DNA of 64,000 nucleotides from Paramagnetospirillum kuznetsovii (GCF_003284725.1 NZ_PGTO01000008.1:62001-126000), one strand, 5' to 3'; positions 28,010-38,047 are shown, counted from the stretch's first letter. Notes: generated by a model from the sequence alone, not told the origin. Numbers and translations: made by a program.

Positions 28010-28630
28010 GATGACCTCGCCCTTGCCTTTTGTCGCAGGGCTGGTGTTAGGACAAAACGGCGGGAGAGGCAAGGGGAGGCCGCGCCACGGCACGAAGGCG
28101 GGCACCCGGCGCCGATACTCGGCATAGGCCTCGCCGTAGCGCCGCAGCAGGCGGTGTTCCTCGCAGGCGGTGCCGATCAGCAGGTACAGGCTGCCCCAGC
28201 AGGCCGTCGCCAGTCCCAGCGGCGACAGGGCCGCTCCCCACAGGATCAGGAAGGCCCCGGCATAGAGGGGATGGCGCAGCCGTGCATGGGGGCCGTCGGT
28301 GCGCAGGCCCTCGTCGGGGGCAAGCTCGGGGTGGCGCAACTGGGTCAGGCCGCCCAGCCTGCCCAGATCGTAGAAGCGGGCCGAGGCCAGCACGATGCCC
28401 CAGCCCATGAGATGGACCACGCCGAGGGACCAGCGGGCAAGCTCGGGCATGACGAAGACGGCCCGGTCGCCCAGCAGTTTGGCGCCCAGCGCCGCCACCG
28501 CCAGGAACTGCAGGGTGGCAATCACATTGTATACAATGCGCGACCACCGCCCGAACCATGTCCGCCCCGCCAGGGCGGAATGGGTCAGGCCGAAGACCAG
28601 CCAGGCCAGACCATAGGCGGCATGGTCCAT
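28010..28630 (-). CDS. Membrane isoprenylcysteine/phospholipid methyltransferase-like segment, in frame with mtnP
   Basis: About 207 codons with several membrane helices and the ICMT/PEMT signature: RHPLYAGAFLILWG, then EEHRLLRRYGEAYAEY and VPAFVPW. These proteins methylate small membrane substrates with S-adenosylmethionine. ATG 28630 overlaps the stop of the upstream gene by one base (GTG 28633 also possible). No stop codon separates it from mtnP; a proline-rich linker (RGLPLPLPPFCPNTSPATKG) joins them. It may be translated as one fused protein; the coordinates here give only the N-terminal part. Confidence 0.65.
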
Positions 28631-29136
28631 CACTCGGGGTCTTCCTCCTCGATGCCGCCGCGCCGCACCGTGGCCAGCAGGCGGGCCGCTCCCAGCCGGT
28701 CGGTGGGGTCCAGTTCCACCACCTTGGACAGCGCCTCTTCCGATTCCGCGATGCGGCCCAGCCGCGCCAGCACATAGCCGGTGGCGATCAGGGTCTGCAT
28801 CAGCAGCTTGGGCAGCGGCCCCAAGGTGACGGCGGTGCCCACGAAGGCGGCGTCATGGGGCTTGACCGCTCGCCAATCCTCGCCCAGTCCCAACGCGTCG
28901 AGGGCGAAGGCGACGCAGGAGCGGGCATGGGGTAGCGCCTCGTCCAGCCGATGGCGGTAGAAATAGAACTTATAGGCGCCGATGCGCGCCGCCAGGGCAT
29001 CGGGCGCCAGGGCCAGGGCTTCGCGCACCTTGGCCTCGGCCGTCGCCTCGTCGTGCCACTGCGCCCCCGCCGCTTTCAGCGCCGCCTGGGCCGCCTCGGG
29101 GAGATCGAGCGGCAATCCGTCCAGTTGGTCCAGCAT
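28630..29136 (-). CDS. TPR-like helical repeat protein
   Basis: A 168-aa soluble protein from ATG 29136 (GGAGGGACC upstream). Helical pairs such as AEAKVREALALAPDALAAR and AESEEALSKVVELDPTDRL have the TPR pattern. It follows tgt by 10 bp and precedes the methyltransferase-like gene with a one-base overlap, so it is part of the queA-tgt-containing leftward cluster. The specific function is unknown. Confidence 0.7.
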   Translation of the reverse strand: MLDQLDGLPLDLPEAAQAALKAAGAQWHDEATAEAKVREALALAPDALAARIGAYKFYFYRHRLDEALPHARSCVAFALDALGLGEDWRAVKPHDAAFVGTAVTLGPLPKLLMQTLIATGYVLARLGRIAESEEALSKVVELDPTDRLGAARLLATVRRGGIEEEDPE

Positions 29137-29146
29137 GGTCCCTCCG

Positions 29147-30274
29147 TCACAGCGCGGCGATATCGCCTTGGGCTTCCAGTTCGGCGGCACGGGCCGCGAA
29201 CGCCTCCACCCGCCCCTCGGCGATGGCGGCGCGCAGGGATCGCGTCAGATCCTGATAGGCCTGGATATTGTGCCATGTCAGCAGCATCGGCCCGAGGATT
29301 TCCTCGGAGCGGATGAGGTGATGCAGGTATGCGCGGGAATGATCGCGGCAGGCGGGGCAGGCGCAACCCTCTTCCAGCGGACGCGGATCGTCCTGGTGGC
29401 GCGCATTGCGCAGATTGACGGTGCCGCGCTTGGTGAAGGCCTGGGCGGTGCGGCCCGAGCGGGTCGGCATGACGCAGTCGAACATGTCGACGCCGCGCAT
29501 CACCGCGCCGATGATGTCCGAGGGCCGCCCGACGCCCATCAGGTAGCGCGGCTTGTCCTCGGGCAGCAGCGGGGTGGTGACGTCGAGGGTGGCGAACATG
29601 GCCTCTTGCCCCTCGCCCACCGCGAGGCCGCCGATGGCATAGCCGTCAAAGCCGATCTCCAGCAGCGCCTTGGCCGATTCCGCCCGCAGATCGGGATAGA
29701 TACCGCCCTGAACGATGCCGAACAGGCCATAGCCGGGACGGGGCGTGAAGGCCGCCTTGGAGCGCGCCGCCCAGCGCATGGACAGCCGCATGGACTCGGC
29801 CGCCTGTTGCGGCGTGGCGGGAAACGGGGTGCATTCGTCGAAGGCCATGGTGATGTCGGCGTCCAACTGCCGCTGGATTTCCATGGAGTTTTCCGGGGTC
29901 AGGCGATGCTTGGAGCCATCATGGTGGGACTGGAAGGTCACGCCGTCGGCATCCATCTTGCGCAGCTTGGCCAGGCTCATGACCTGGAAGCCGCCGGAAT
30001 CGGTCAGGATCGGCCCCGGCCAGTTCATGAATTGGTGCAGCCCGCCCAGCCGTTCCACCCGATCGGCCCCCGGCCGCAGCATCAGATGATAAGTGTTGCC
30101 CAGCACGATCTGCGCCCCCGTGGCGGCCACCGAGCCGGGCAGCATGGCCTTCACCGTGCCCGCGGTTCCCACCGGCATGAAGGCCGGGGTGTCGATGACG
30201 CCGTGGGCGGTATGCACCCGCCCCAGCCGGGCCTGCCCGTCGGTAGCGAGAAGGTCGAACTTGAAGTCTGTCAT
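29147..30274 (-). CDS. tgt: tRNA-guanine transglycosylase (queuine tRNA-ribosyltransferase)
   Basis: A 375-aa TIM-barrel enzyme that exchanges G34 for preQ1 in tRNAs with GUN anticodons. Motifs: [52 protein letters not shown] with the catalytic aspartate region DMFDCVMPT, and the zinc site [17 protein letters not shown]. The start may be ATG 30274 or the adjacent ATG 30277. It lies downstream of queA on the same strand, the next step in queuosine synthesis. Confidence 0.96.
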   Translation of the reverse strand: MTDFKFDLLATDGQARLGRVHTAHGVIDTPAFMPVGTAGTVKAMLPGSVAATGAQIVLGNTYHLMLRPGADRVERLGGLHQFMNWPGPILTDSGGFQVMSLAKLRKMDADGVTFQSHHDGSKHRLTPENSMEIQRQLDADITMAFDECTPFPATPQQAAESMRLSMRWAARSKAAFTPRPGYGLFGIVQGGIYPDLRAESAKALLEIGFDGYAIGGLAVGEGQEAMFATLDVTTPLLPEDKPRYLMGVGRPSDIIGAVMRGVDMFDCVMPTRSGRTAQAFTKRGTVNLRNARHQDDPRPLEEGCACPACRDHSRAYLHHLIRSEEILGPMLLTWHNIQAYQDLTRSLRAAIAEGRVEAFAARAAELEAQGDIAAL

Positions 30275-30370
30275 CATCGGTGGTTTCAACTCTTTTGATC
30301 ATGAACGGGCTTGCGCCACGGCCGTCCGGTTTAAATCGGCCATCGGTGGCATGGGACATGACGGTGGATT

Positions 30371-30493
30371 TACCACCAAGGCACCAAGGACACCAAGAGA
30401 TCGACACGGTTTCTTGCTCTCCGTGTGATGACGACGCGTCTGGGGGCGACCTCTTGCTCCGCCCTCTTGGTGACTTGGTGTCTTGGTGGTGAA
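30371..30493. repeat. Inverted pair of ACCAAG-rich repeats between queA and tgt
   Basis: The left arm TACCACCAAGGCACCAAGGA (from 30371, continuing CACCAAGAG) matches the reverse complement of the right arm at 30464-30493 at most positions. The arms consist of reiterated ACCAAG units and enclose about 65 bases. In the queA-tgt spacer this could form a long stem in the mRNA. Similar ACCAAG-type repeats are widespread in bacteria. Confidence 0.55.
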
Positions 30494-30528
30494 TCATCGA
30501 CAGCCGGTGGAGCGCGTCGCATGACGGA

Positions 30529-31566
30529 TCAGGGACTCGCCTTTCGCTCCAACAGACAGGCATCGCCATAGGAATAGAACCGGTAGCCCGAGGCCTTGGC
30601 GTGTTCATAGGCCGATTTCATGCGGTCCAGCCCCATGAAGGCCGAGACCAGCATGAACAGGGTCGAGCGCGGCAGATGGAAATTGGTCATCAAGACATCC
30701 ACCAGTCTGAACCGGTAGCCCGGGGTGATGAAGATATCGGTGGCGGCGTCGAAGGGATGCAGGCATCCCGTCTCATCGGCGGCGCTTTCCAGCAGGCGCG
30801 CCGAGGTGGTGCCCACCGCCACCACCCGCCCGCCCGCCGATTTGGCGGCGTTGACGGCGGCGGCGGCATCGGCGGAGATCACCCCGATCTCGGAATGCAT
30901 GCGGTGGTCGGCGGTATCGTCAACCTTGACCGGCAGGAAGGTGCCCGCCCCCACATGCAGGGTCACCGTCACCCGCCTGACTCCCCTGGCGTCAAGCTCG
31001 GCCAGCAAGTCCGGGGTGAAATGCAGCCCGGCGGTGGGGGCGGCGACGGCGCCCTTGGCGCGGGCGAAGACGGTCTGGTAATCACCCTTGTCGCGCTCGT
31101 CGGCCTGGCCCTTGCGGATATAGGGCGGCAGCGGCATGCGGCCGAACTCTTCCAGCGCCGCCAACAGCGCCTCGCCCGACTGGTCGAAGCGCAGCGTGAC
31201 CTCCCCCGCCTCGCCCTTTTCCACCACCGCCGCCGAGAAGCCGTGGCCGAAGTCCACCCGGTCGCCGGGCCGCAGCTTCTTGGCGGGCCGCGCGAAGGCC
31301 TTCCACGAGTCCAGGGCGACGCGCTGATGCAAGGTGACCTCGACGCCCGCCTCGCCGCGTCGGCCGAACAGGCGGGCCGGAATGACGCGGGTATCGTTGA
31401 ACACCATGACATCGCCGGGCTTCAGCATTCCCGCCAGTTCGGCCACCCGACCGTCGATCAGGCCTTGGGCGCCCACATGCAGCAGCCGCGCCGAACCGCG
31501 CGGTTCGGCCGGGCGCTCGGCGATCAGTTCGCGGGGGAGATCGAAGTCGAAATCGTCCACTTTCAT
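30529..31566 (-). CDS. queA: S-adenosylmethionine:tRNA ribosyltransferase-isomerase
   Basis: A 345-aa QueA that transfers ribose from SAM to preQ1-tRNA, forming epoxyqueuosine. Motifs include [46 protein letters not shown] and [12 protein letters not shown] near the centre, and [18 protein letters not shown] chose ATG 31566 as giving the standard KVDDFDF start. It heads the leftward queA-tgt run; queD and queE lie at 49-50 kb. Confidence 0.96.
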   Translation of the reverse strand: MKVDDFDFDLPRELIAERPAEPRGSARLLHVGAQGLIDGRVAELAGMLKPGDVMVFNDTRVIPARLFGRRGEAGVEVTLHQRVALDSWKAFARPAKKLRPGDRVDFGHGFSAAVVEKGEAGEVTLRFDQSGEALLAALEEFGRMPLPPYIRKGQADERDKGDYQTVFARAKGAVAAPTAGLHFTPDLLAELDARGVRRVTVTLHVGAGTFLPVKVDDTADHRMHSEIGVISADAAAAVNAAKSAGGRVVAVGTTSARLLESAADETGCLHPFDAATDIFITPGYRFRLVDVLMTNFHLPRSTLFMLVSAFMGLDRMKSAYEHAKASGYRFYSYGDACLLERKASP

Positions 31567-31651
31567 AAACGCGGGTTTAGGCCGCCAATTTGGTGGCGTC
31601 AATGACCGGACGAACTGGCATAGTGGGCACGACCACAGATGACGAGGCCCA

Positions 31652-32596
31652 ATGGATCTGTTTCATCCCATCGATCCCGTCGCATCCGGGATGCTGTCGG
31701 TCGGCGATGGCCACCACGTCTACTGGGAGGTTTCCGGCAATCCGTCGGGACCGGTGGTGGTGTTTGTTCATGGCGGACCGGGGGCGGGAACGGCGCCCAC
31801 CTATCGCCGCTTCTTCGACCCGTCGTTCTGGCGCATCGTGCTGTTCGACCAGCGCGGCTGCGGACGATCGCGCCCCCATGCCTCGGTGGAGGCCAACACC
31901 ACCGCCCATCTGGTGGAAGACATGGAGGCGCTGCGCCGGTTCCTCGGCGTCGAGCGCTGGCTGCTGTTCGGCGGTTCGTGGGGCAGCACCCTGGCCCTGG
32001 CCTATGGCGAGACCCATCCGCGGAACTGCACCGGATTCGTCCTGCGCGGCGTCTTCCTGTTCCGCCCCGAGGAAGTGGACTGGTTCCTGTTCGGCATGCG
32101 GAACTTCTTCCCCGAGGCATGGCTTCGCTTCATGGATTTCCTGCCCGCCGCCGAACGCGCCGATCCGCTGGCCGCCTATATGCACCGGCTGAACGATCCC
32201 GATCCCGCCGTCCATCTGGCGGCGGCGCGGGTGTGGTGCGGCTACGAGGAAGCCTGCGCCCGCCTCTTGCCGCCACCCACGGCGCAACCTGAAACCGATG
32301 GCCCCGGCAATTTGGCCATGGCCCGCATCGAGGCCCATTACATGGTCCATGCCGGCTTCCTGGATCCCGACCAGTTGCTGCGGAACCTGGGCCGCATCCG
32401 CCACTTGCCCTGCATCATCGTCCAGGGGCGCTACGACATGGTCTGTCCGCCGGTCAGCGCCGACGATCTTGCCCGCTCCTGGCCGGGATGCAAGCTACGC
32501 CTGATCGCCGACGCCGGACATTCGGCCATGGAAATGGGAACCCGCTCGGGCCTGGTGGAAGCGGTGGAAGAGATGAAGGCGCGAATCCCGGGCTGA
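31652..32596 (+). CDS. pip: Proline iminopeptidase
   Basis: A 314-aa S33 peptidase that removes N-terminal proline. It shows the HGGPGAG oxyanion segment (40-46), DQRGCGRS (66-73), nucleophile S109 in [11 protein letters not shown], and GRYDMVCPP and DAGHSAME providing the acid and histidine. Length and motifs match the family throughout. It is monocistronic, divergent from queA. Confidence 0.94.
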   Translation: MDLFHPIDPVASGMLSVGDGHHVYWEVSGNPSGPVVVFVHGGPGAGTAPTYRRFFDPSFWRIVLFDQRGCGRSRPHASVEANTTAHLVEDMEALRRFLGVERWLLFGGSWGSTLALAYGETHPRNCTGFVLRGVFLFRPEEVDWFLFGMRNFFPEAWLRFMDFLPAAERADPLAAYMHRLNDPDPAVHLAAARVWCGYEEACARLLPPPTAQPETDGPGNLAMARIEAHYMVHAGFLDPDQLLRNLGRIRHLPCIIVQGRYDMVCPPVSADDLARSWPGCKLRLIADAGHSAMEMGTRSGLVEAVEEMKARIPG

Positions 32597-32636
32597 TCAC
32601 GGAACGACAGAAGCCCCGATCCATGCTATGATTGCC

Positions 32637-32654
32637 CTCATTGCCATCAATGAG
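32637..32654. promoter_or_regulatory. Palindrome overlapping the antitoxin ribosome-binding site
   Basis: CTCATTG-CCAT-CAATGAG has perfect 7-bp arms and ends eight bases before the antitoxin ATG, partly covering GAGGTGAG. It is a plausible autoregulatory operator for the RHH antitoxin. Confidence 0.55.
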
Positions 32655-32661
32655 GTGAGCC

Positions 32662-32901
32662 ATGACCGGAAGTCTCAGCGTTCGCAATCTGGACGACGAT
32701 CTGATCGCCCGATTGAAACGCCGTGCCGCCCGCCACGGCCGTTCGGCCGAGGCCGAGCATCGGGAAATTCTCCGCCAAGCCCTGACCGGCGAGCCTGAAC
32801 CCTCCTTCGACGATCTGGCGGCCGAGTTCCGCGCCATGACGCGGGGACGTCGCCACACCCCGGCGGAAGCCCTGCTGCGCGAGGGGCGTGACGAACGGTG
32901 A
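32662..32901 (+). CDS. FitA-like ribbon-helix-helix antitoxin
   Basis: A 79-aa protein whose N-terminus SLSVRNLDDDLIARLKRRAA followed by GRSAEAEHREILRQAL is the RHH fold of FitA/VapB antitoxins. The C-terminal tail would neutralise the toxin. It overlaps the PIN gene start by four bases (GTGA). ATG 32662 follows GAGGTGAG. Confidence 0.88.
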   Translation: MTGSLSVRNLDDDLIARLKRRAARHGRSAEAEHREILRQALTGEPEPSFDDLAAEFRAMTRGRRHTPAEALLREGRDER

Positions 32902-33335
32902 GTGCTTTCATCATCGACGCAAGTGTCGCCATCAAATGGATCATAGAGGAGGAGGGAAGCCAGGCGGCCCTGGCCTTGCGCAAGCATTCCCTGGCCGCCC
33001 CCGATCTGCTGATGGCGGAATGCGCCAACATCCTATGGAAGAAGGCGCGCCGGGGAGAACTTTCCGCCGACGAGGTCAGGCTTGCCGCCAGCCTGCTGAT
33101 GCGCGCCGATATGGAGCTTATGCCCATGCGGCCCTTTCTGGAACCGGCCTCAGCCATCGCCATCGCTCTCGACCATTCCGCCTATGACTGCATCTATCTG
33201 GCCATGGCGGAGGCCGAGCAGCGAATTTTCGTAACCGCCGACGAACGCCTTTTGCGCAAGATTCACCAGGATCGGACAAAGCGATTTGTCTCGCTCGCCG
33301 TCAGTCTGGCCGAAGCGGACGCCAGACTCAATTAG
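32898..33335 (+). CDS. PIN-domain toxin (VapC/FitB-like)
   Basis: A 145-aa PIN ribonuclease starting with GTG. Acidic residues appear in FIIDASVAIKW, LLMAECANILW, AYDCIYLAMAE and TADERLL. It is the second PIN toxin in the window and is paired with an RHH antitoxin, unlike the first, which uses a Phd-type antitoxin. Confidence 0.88.
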   Translation: MSAFIIDASVAIKWIIEEEGSQAALALRKHSLAAPDLLMAECANILWKKARRGELSADEVRLAASLLMRADMELMPMRPFLEPASAIAIALDHSAYDCIYLAMAEAEQRIFVTADERLLRKIHQDRTKRFVSLAVSLAEADARLN

Positions 33336-33366
33336 CGCAAAGCCGCGCAGCAAGGCATGATGGGGC

Positions 33367-35037
33367 ATGTCGAAAATCCAACCTGACCAGGGCGCCGGTT
33401 CCAGCCATCTCGATCTGATGATCGAGATGACCAGCGAATTCGCCATGTCCCAGGACGTGGAAACCACCCTGCGGCTGGGTCTGACCCGGGTCACCGAGCG
33501 GCTGCATGCGGAAGCCTCGTCGCTGTTCCTGCTGGAGCCCGATACCGGCGAGCTGGTCTGTCACGCCAGCATCGGCCCCACCGATCTGACCGGACTGCGC
33601 CTTGCCCCCGGACGCGGCATCGTGTGGCGGACGGTGGATCTGGACAGCCCGCAACTGGTCAGGGACGCCCGGCTCGATCCCGATTTCGCCAATTCTGTGG
33701 ATGACGCCACCGGCTTCGTCACCCGCTCCATCCTCTGCGCCCCCATGTCGTTCCGTGGCCAGAAGCTGGGCGCCATCGAATTGTTCAACAAGCAGGGCGG
33801 CGAGGCCTTTACCCCGACGGATGCCCAATTGCTGCGCGCCTTGTCCATGTCGTCGGCCCTGGCGCTGATCAATACGCGGCTGGTGGCGGGAATGGCGGAG
33901 CAGGAGGGCTTTCGCCGCGAACTGGCGCTGGCCTCGGAAATCCAGCGCGCCATGCTGCCGCCGCCCATGCCGCCCGGCTATCCCGTCCATGGCGTCAATC
34001 TGCCTGCGCGGGGCGTCTCGGGCGATTTCTACGAGATCGTGCCGCTGGCCGACGGCCGCATCGCCTTCGCCATCGGCGACGTGTCAGGCAAGGGGGTCAA
34101 CGCCTCGCTGCTGATGACCAAGACCGCCAGCCTGTTTCGCTGCCTCGCCAAGCGGGAAGACGGACCCGGCCGCCTGCTGGCCGCCATCGACGCCGAACTC
34201 CACGAAACCGGACTGGCGGGCATGTTCGTCACCATGCTGGCCGGAATCCTCGACCCCAAGACCGGCCGGGTGGTGCTGGCCAATGCCGGGCACGAACCAC
34301 CGCTGGTTCGCCGCGACGACGGCTTCCACGCCATCGAGGACGGCATGCCGCCCCTGGGCATCGCGCCGGACCTGTTCGCCGACGGCTGCCCGGAAAGCGT
34401 GGTGGATCTGAACGGCGGCGCCCTTTATCTGTTCACCGATGGACTGACGGAGGTCAGAACCCATGACGGCGGCATGCTGGGCAGCGACGGCGCCAAGGGA
34501 TTGTTCGACGCCTTCGCCGCCATGCCGGCGGAAGAGCGCATCCAGGCGATCGTGCATTCCCTGGACGGCGCCGGAAGCCTGCGCGACGACGTCACCCTGG
34601 TGGTGGTGGAAGACGTCAGGCCCGGCGGTCAAAGCACGTTCATCCGCCGCTATTCGGCCCGCGCCGAGACCCTGGCGCAGATTCGCGCCGACGTGACGCG
34701 GACGGCGCGCGAATTGGGGTGCCATGACGACCTCGTCCAGGACGTGGTGCTGGCGGTGGACGAGGCCTGCCAGAACGTCATCCGCCACGCCTATATGGGT
34801 GGCGACGGCGACGTGGTGGTGCAGGTGGAGCGCGACGAGGATCTTTTGGTCATACGACTTATGGACTTCGCTCCTCCCGTCGAAGTGGCTAAGATCAGGC
34901 CGAGGGCGCTCGATGATGTGCGGCCGGGCGGTTTGGGAACCCATCTGATGCGGTCCATCATGGACCAAGTGGATTTTCTGCCGCCCCCGGCCGGAATCGG
35001 CAACCTGTTGCAAATGGTCAAGCGGATAAGCCCATGA
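33367..35037 (+). CDS. GAF-PP2C phosphatase (SpoIIE-type) with HATPase anti-sigma kinase domain
   Basis: A 556-aa cytosolic switch protein. A GAF domain (about 15-175) precedes a SpoIIE/RsbU-type PP2C phosphatase (about 195-415) with GVSGDFYEI, AIGDVSGKGVNASLLM and LRDDVTLVVVED, then an RsbW-like HATPase (about 430-555) with VDEACQNVIRHAY and PGGLGTHLMRSIMD. Phosphatase and kinase in one chain recall HsbR-type partner switching, which acts on a STAS protein. Its stop overlaps the start of a STAS gene by four bases, and mla genes follow. Confidence 0.9.
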   Translation: MSKIQPDQGAGSSHLDLMIEMTSEFAMSQDVETTLRLGLTRVTERLHAEASSLFLLEPDTGELVCHASIGPTDLTGLRLAPGRGIVWRTVDLDSPQLVRDARLDPDFANSVDDATGFVTRSILCAPMSFRGQKLGAIELFNKQGGEAFTPTDAQLLRALSMSSALALINTRLVAGMAEQEGFRRELALASEIQRAMLPPPMPPGYPVHGVNLPARGVSGDFYEIVPLADGRIAFAIGDVSGKGVNASLLMTKTASLFRCLAKREDGPGRLLAAIDAELHETGLAGMFVTMLAGILDPKTGRVVLANAGHEPPLVRRDDGFHAIEDGMPPLGIAPDLFADGCPESVVDLNGGALYLFTDGLTEVRTHDGGMLGSDGAKGLFDAFAAMPAEERIQAIVHSLDGAGSLRDDVTLVVVEDVRPGGQSTFIRRYSARAETLAQIRADVTRTARELGCHDDLVQDVVLAVDEACQNVIRHAYMGGDGDVVVQVERDEDLLVIRLMDFAPPVEVAKIRPRALDDVRPGGLGTHLMRSIMDQVDFLPPPAGIGNLLQMVKRISP

Positions 35038-35357
35038 TTATGCAAACCAGCCAAAGCGGCGCCGTCACCGTCGTCACCCTGTCCGGCGAGGTGGATCTCA
35101 GCCATTCACCCAATCTTCGCAAGGTCTTGATGGACCTGATGCTGGACAAGAAGGCGGTGGTGGTCGAGCTGTCGGGCGTCTCTTATATCGACAGCTCCGG
35201 CGTCGCCGGTCTGGTGGAGGCCTACCAGATGGCGCGCAAGAACGGCTCGCCCTTCACCCTGGCGGCCTTGGCCGATCCGGTGCGCCGGGTGCTGCAACTG
35301 GCCCGTCTCGACCGGGTCTTCACCATCGCCGACACGCTTGAGGCGGCATTGAAATAA
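35034..35357 (+). CDS. STAS-domain protein (anti-sigma factor antagonist or MlaB-like)
   Basis: A 107-aa single STAS domain. The loop SGVSYIDSSGVAGLVEA contains the serine normally phosphorylated by RsbW-type kinases. The ATGA overlap with the PP2C/HATPase gene makes that protein its likely regulator. It also occupies the position of mlaB relative to mlaE/F/D, so it may be the STAS subunit of the transporter. Both readings could be true. Confidence 0.88.
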   Translation: MIMQTSQSGAVTVVTLSGEVDLSHSPNLRKVLMDLMLDKKAVVVELSGVSYIDSSGVAGLVEAYQMARKNGSPFTLAALADPVRRVLQLARLDRVFTIADTLEAALK

Positions 35358-35429
35358 ACTTGGAGCGCGGCCGTCCCGGCCGTATCGGCGGGCGAGACGC
35401 CCGCGCCCCGGCATGAGGAGTGAGCGGGA

Positions 35430-36236
35430 GTGGCCGAAGGGGGGGCGCTGATCGGATTTCTCGACCGCCTGGGCCGCCGGGCGGTGGCCGGGCTCATGGA
35501 ATTCGGCTTCGCCGCCTCGCTGGTGGGCGAAAGCCTGTTCTGGCTGGTCATGGGCGGCAAGCGCCGCCAGCCGGTGCGCCTTGGCCCCATCGTCGAGCAG
35601 GCCATGGAAATCGGCATCGGAGCCCTGCCCATCGTCACCGTGCTGTCGGGCACCATCGGCATCATGCTGGCCATCCAGGGCATCTACTCGCTGAAGCTGT
35701 TCGGCGCCGAATCCCGCGTCACCCTGGGGGTCGCCATGTCGACGGTGCGCGAATTCGCCCCGCTGATCACCGGCATCCTGGTGGCGGGACGCTCGGGCTC
35801 GGCCCTGGCCGCCCGGCTGGGCATCATGCGGATCAACCAGGAGATCGACGCGCTCACCGTCATGGGCATCTCGCCGGTGCGCTTCCTGGTGGTTCCCGCC
35901 CTGGTGGCCATGCTGGTGATGCTGCCCTGCCTGACCCTGTGGGCCGATCTGGTGGGGCTGTTCGCCGCCGGGCTCTATATCGCGCCGCAACTGGGCAGCA
36001 GCCTGGGAGCCTACGGCAACGACGTCATCGAGCTGGTCAAGCTGAACGACATGCTGCACGGACTGGCCAAGAGCGGCATCTTCGCCGTGCTGATCACCGT
36101 GGTGGGCGTCGTCAACGGCGCCTCGGTGACCGGCGGAGCGGAAGGGGTCGGGCGCATGACCACCCGCTCGGTGGTGCACGCCATCTCGGCCATCGTCATC
36201 ACCGACATGGTCTTCGTCTTCATGGTGACCCGCTGA
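35430..36236 (+). CDS. mlaE: MlaE-type ABC transporter permease
   Basis: A 268-aa inner-membrane permease starting with GTG. It shows the family's IVTVLSGTIGIMLAIQG, REFAPLITGILVAGRSGSAL and EIDALTVMGISPVRFLVVP segments. It forms the membrane core of the MCE-linked phospholipid transporter that maintains outer-membrane asymmetry. Its stop overlaps mlaF by one base. Confidence 0.94.
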   Translation: MAEGGALIGFLDRLGRRAVAGLMEFGFAASLVGESLFWLVMGGKRRQPVRLGPIVEQAMEIGIGALPIVTVLSGTIGIMLAIQGIYSLKLFGAESRVTLGVAMSTVREFAPLITGILVAGRSGSALAARLGIMRINQEIDALTVMGISPVRFLVVPALVAMLVMLPCLTLWADLVGLFAAGLYIAPQLGSSLGAYGNDVIELVKLNDMLHGLAKSGIFAVLITVVGVVNGASVTGGAEGVGRMTTRSVVHAISAIVITDMVFVFMVTR

Positions 36237-37078
36237 TGGTCGGCCGCAAGGACAATGCCAGCGCCAACAGCGTCGAGGTCGTGGCGCTCAACACCCATTA
36301 CGGCGACCGCCAGATCCTTCACAACGTCAATGTGACGGTGAAGAAGGGCGAGATCATGGTGATCATGGGCGGGTCGGGCTCGGGCAAGACCACCCTTCTC
36401 AACCATCTGCTGGGCCTGCTGTCGCCCAGTTCCGGGACCATCCGCATCCTGGGCCAGGATCTGGGAGGGCTGACGCCGCTGGAGCATCAGCGATTGCGCA
36501 CCCGGACCGGCGTCGCCTTCCAGTCGGGCGCCCTGTTCAGCTCCATGTCCATCGGCGACAACATCGCCCTTCCCCTGCGCGAGCACACCAAGCTCGACGA
36601 GACCACCATCGGCATCATGACCCGCCTCAAGCTGGAAGTGGTCAGTCTCGCCGGGTTCGAGGATCTGAAGCCCGCCGAGCTGTCGGGCGGCATGATCAAG
36701 CGCGCCGCCCTGGCACGCGCCATCGTCATGGACCCGGAACTGCTGTTCTGCGACGAGCCCTCGGCCGGGCTGGACCCGGTGGTGGCCTCCTCCATCGACG
36801 ATCTGATCCTGCGGCTGCGCGACGCCATGGGCATGAGCATCGTGGTGGTGACCCACGATCTGGACTCCACCTTCAAGATCGCCGACCGTATCTGCGTGCT
36901 GGACCGGGGCAAAGTCCTGGCGCTCGACACCGTCGAGGCCATCCGCGCCAGCACCGATATTCGCATTCAAAATCTGCTCAATCGCCGCACCGAGGAAGCC
37001 GAGCTCGACCCCGACGCCTATCTGCGTCGGCTGCTCGGTCCCGGTGCCGCCCAGACCAATGGGGCCAACCGGTCATGA
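36236..37078 (+). CDS. mlaF: MlaF-type ABC transporter ATPase
   Basis: A 280-aa ATPase with Walker A GGSGSGKTT, Q-loop VAFQSGALF, signature LSGGMIKRAALARA, Walker B LLFCDEPSAGLDP and the switch histidine in VVTHDL. It energises MlaE. The C-terminal tail beyond about residue 245 is somewhat extended, the region that in MlaF contacts MlaB. It overlaps both neighbours. Confidence 0.95.
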   Translation: MVGRKDNASANSVEVVALNTHYGDRQILHNVNVTVKKGEIMVIMGGSGSGKTTLLNHLLGLLSPSSGTIRILGQDLGGLTPLEHQRLRTRTGVAFQSGALFSSMSIGDNIALPLREHTKLDETTIGIMTRLKLEVVSLAGFEDLKPAELSGGMIKRAALARAIVMDPELLFCDEPSAGLDPVVASSIDDLILRLRDAMGMSIVVVTHDLDSTFKIADRICVLDRGKVLALDTVEAIRASTDIRIQNLLNRRTEEAELDPDAYLRRLLGPGAAQTNGANRS

Positions 37079-38037
37079 AGGATTCCCGGATCAACTATGT
37101 CATGGTCGGCGGCTTCACCTTGGCCATGCTGGTCGCCATGTTGGCGGTGGTGGCGCTGCTGACGGGACGCACCGGATCGACCAGCGTCTATCACACCCAT
37201 CTGGCCAATGTCACCGGCGTCAAATACGGCACCAAGGTGACCTATGAGGGCTTCGCCATCGGTCAGGTCGAGGACATCACCGCCGAGCGCGCCGACGCCA
37301 AGACCATGTTCCGGCTGGAGCTGTCCATCAAGGACGACTGGCGCATCCCAAAGGATTCCGTCGCCCGCGTCGCCGCCTCGGGCCTTTTGGCCGCCGCCGT
37401 GCTCGACATCAAGGCGGGCGCGTCGCCCGACATGCTGGCGAGCGGCGCCGAAATCACCGGCGCCCCGGCCGCCAATATGTTCGCCGCCATGAGCGACGTG
37501 GCCGAGCAGATCACCGACCTCAATCAAAGCGCCTTGAAGCCCCTGCTGTTCAGCCTGAACCAGCAGATCGGCGCGGTGGGAACCATTCTGGAAAAACATG
37601 CCCCCGAACTGATGGGGCATCTGGTGGCGGTCGCCGCCGATCTGTCGGCCAAGACGCCCCGCATCACCGCCGATGTGGAGCGCATGACCGGAACCCTGTC
37701 CGCCAAGGTGATCAACGACGCCAATGCGGAACAGGTCCGCCAGTCGCTGGTCAATCTGGCCCAACTGTCGGCCGGATTGCAGGAAAGCCGCCACAAGGTG
37801 GATTCGGTGCTGACCACCCTGGACAAGACGGTGACCGGCAACAAGGACGCCATGGATCACAGCCTGAAGGATCTGCGCCACACCCTGGAAGCGGTGTCGC
37901 GCAATATCGATTCCATTACCTACAATCTGGACGGAACCACCCGCAATCTGCACGAATTCAGCCGCCAGATCCGCGAGAACCCCGGCGTGCTGATCGGCGG
38001 AACCAAGCGCGGCGACGACGGGCCGGGGCGGAAATAG
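37075..38037 (+). CDS. mlaD: MlaD/MCE-domain substrate-binding protein
   Basis: A 320-aa protein with one N-terminal TM helix (about 11-31) and an MCE domain (TNVTGVKYGTKVTYEG-like strand pattern and IPKDSVARVAASGLLAAAV). The long helical C-terminal part (about 130-300) is typical of larger MCE proteins that span part of the periplasm. It overlaps mlaF by four bases. Confidence 0.93.
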   Translation: MKDSRINYVMVGGFTLAMLVAMLAVVALLTGRTGSTSVYHTHLANVTGVKYGTKVTYEGFAIGQVEDITAERADAKTMFRLELSIKDDWRIPKDSVARVAASGLLAAAVLDIKAGASPDMLASGAEITGAPAANMFAAMSDVAEQITDLNQSALKPLLFSLNQQIGAVGTILEKHAPELMGHLVAVAADLSAKTPRITADVERMTGTLSAKVINDANAEQVRQSLVNLAQLSAGLQESRHKVDSVLTTLDKTVTGNKDAMDHSLKDLRHTLEAVSRNIDSITYNLDGTTRNLHEFSRQIRENPGVLIGGTKRGDDGPGRK

Positions 38038-38047
38038 GGGTACGGCA

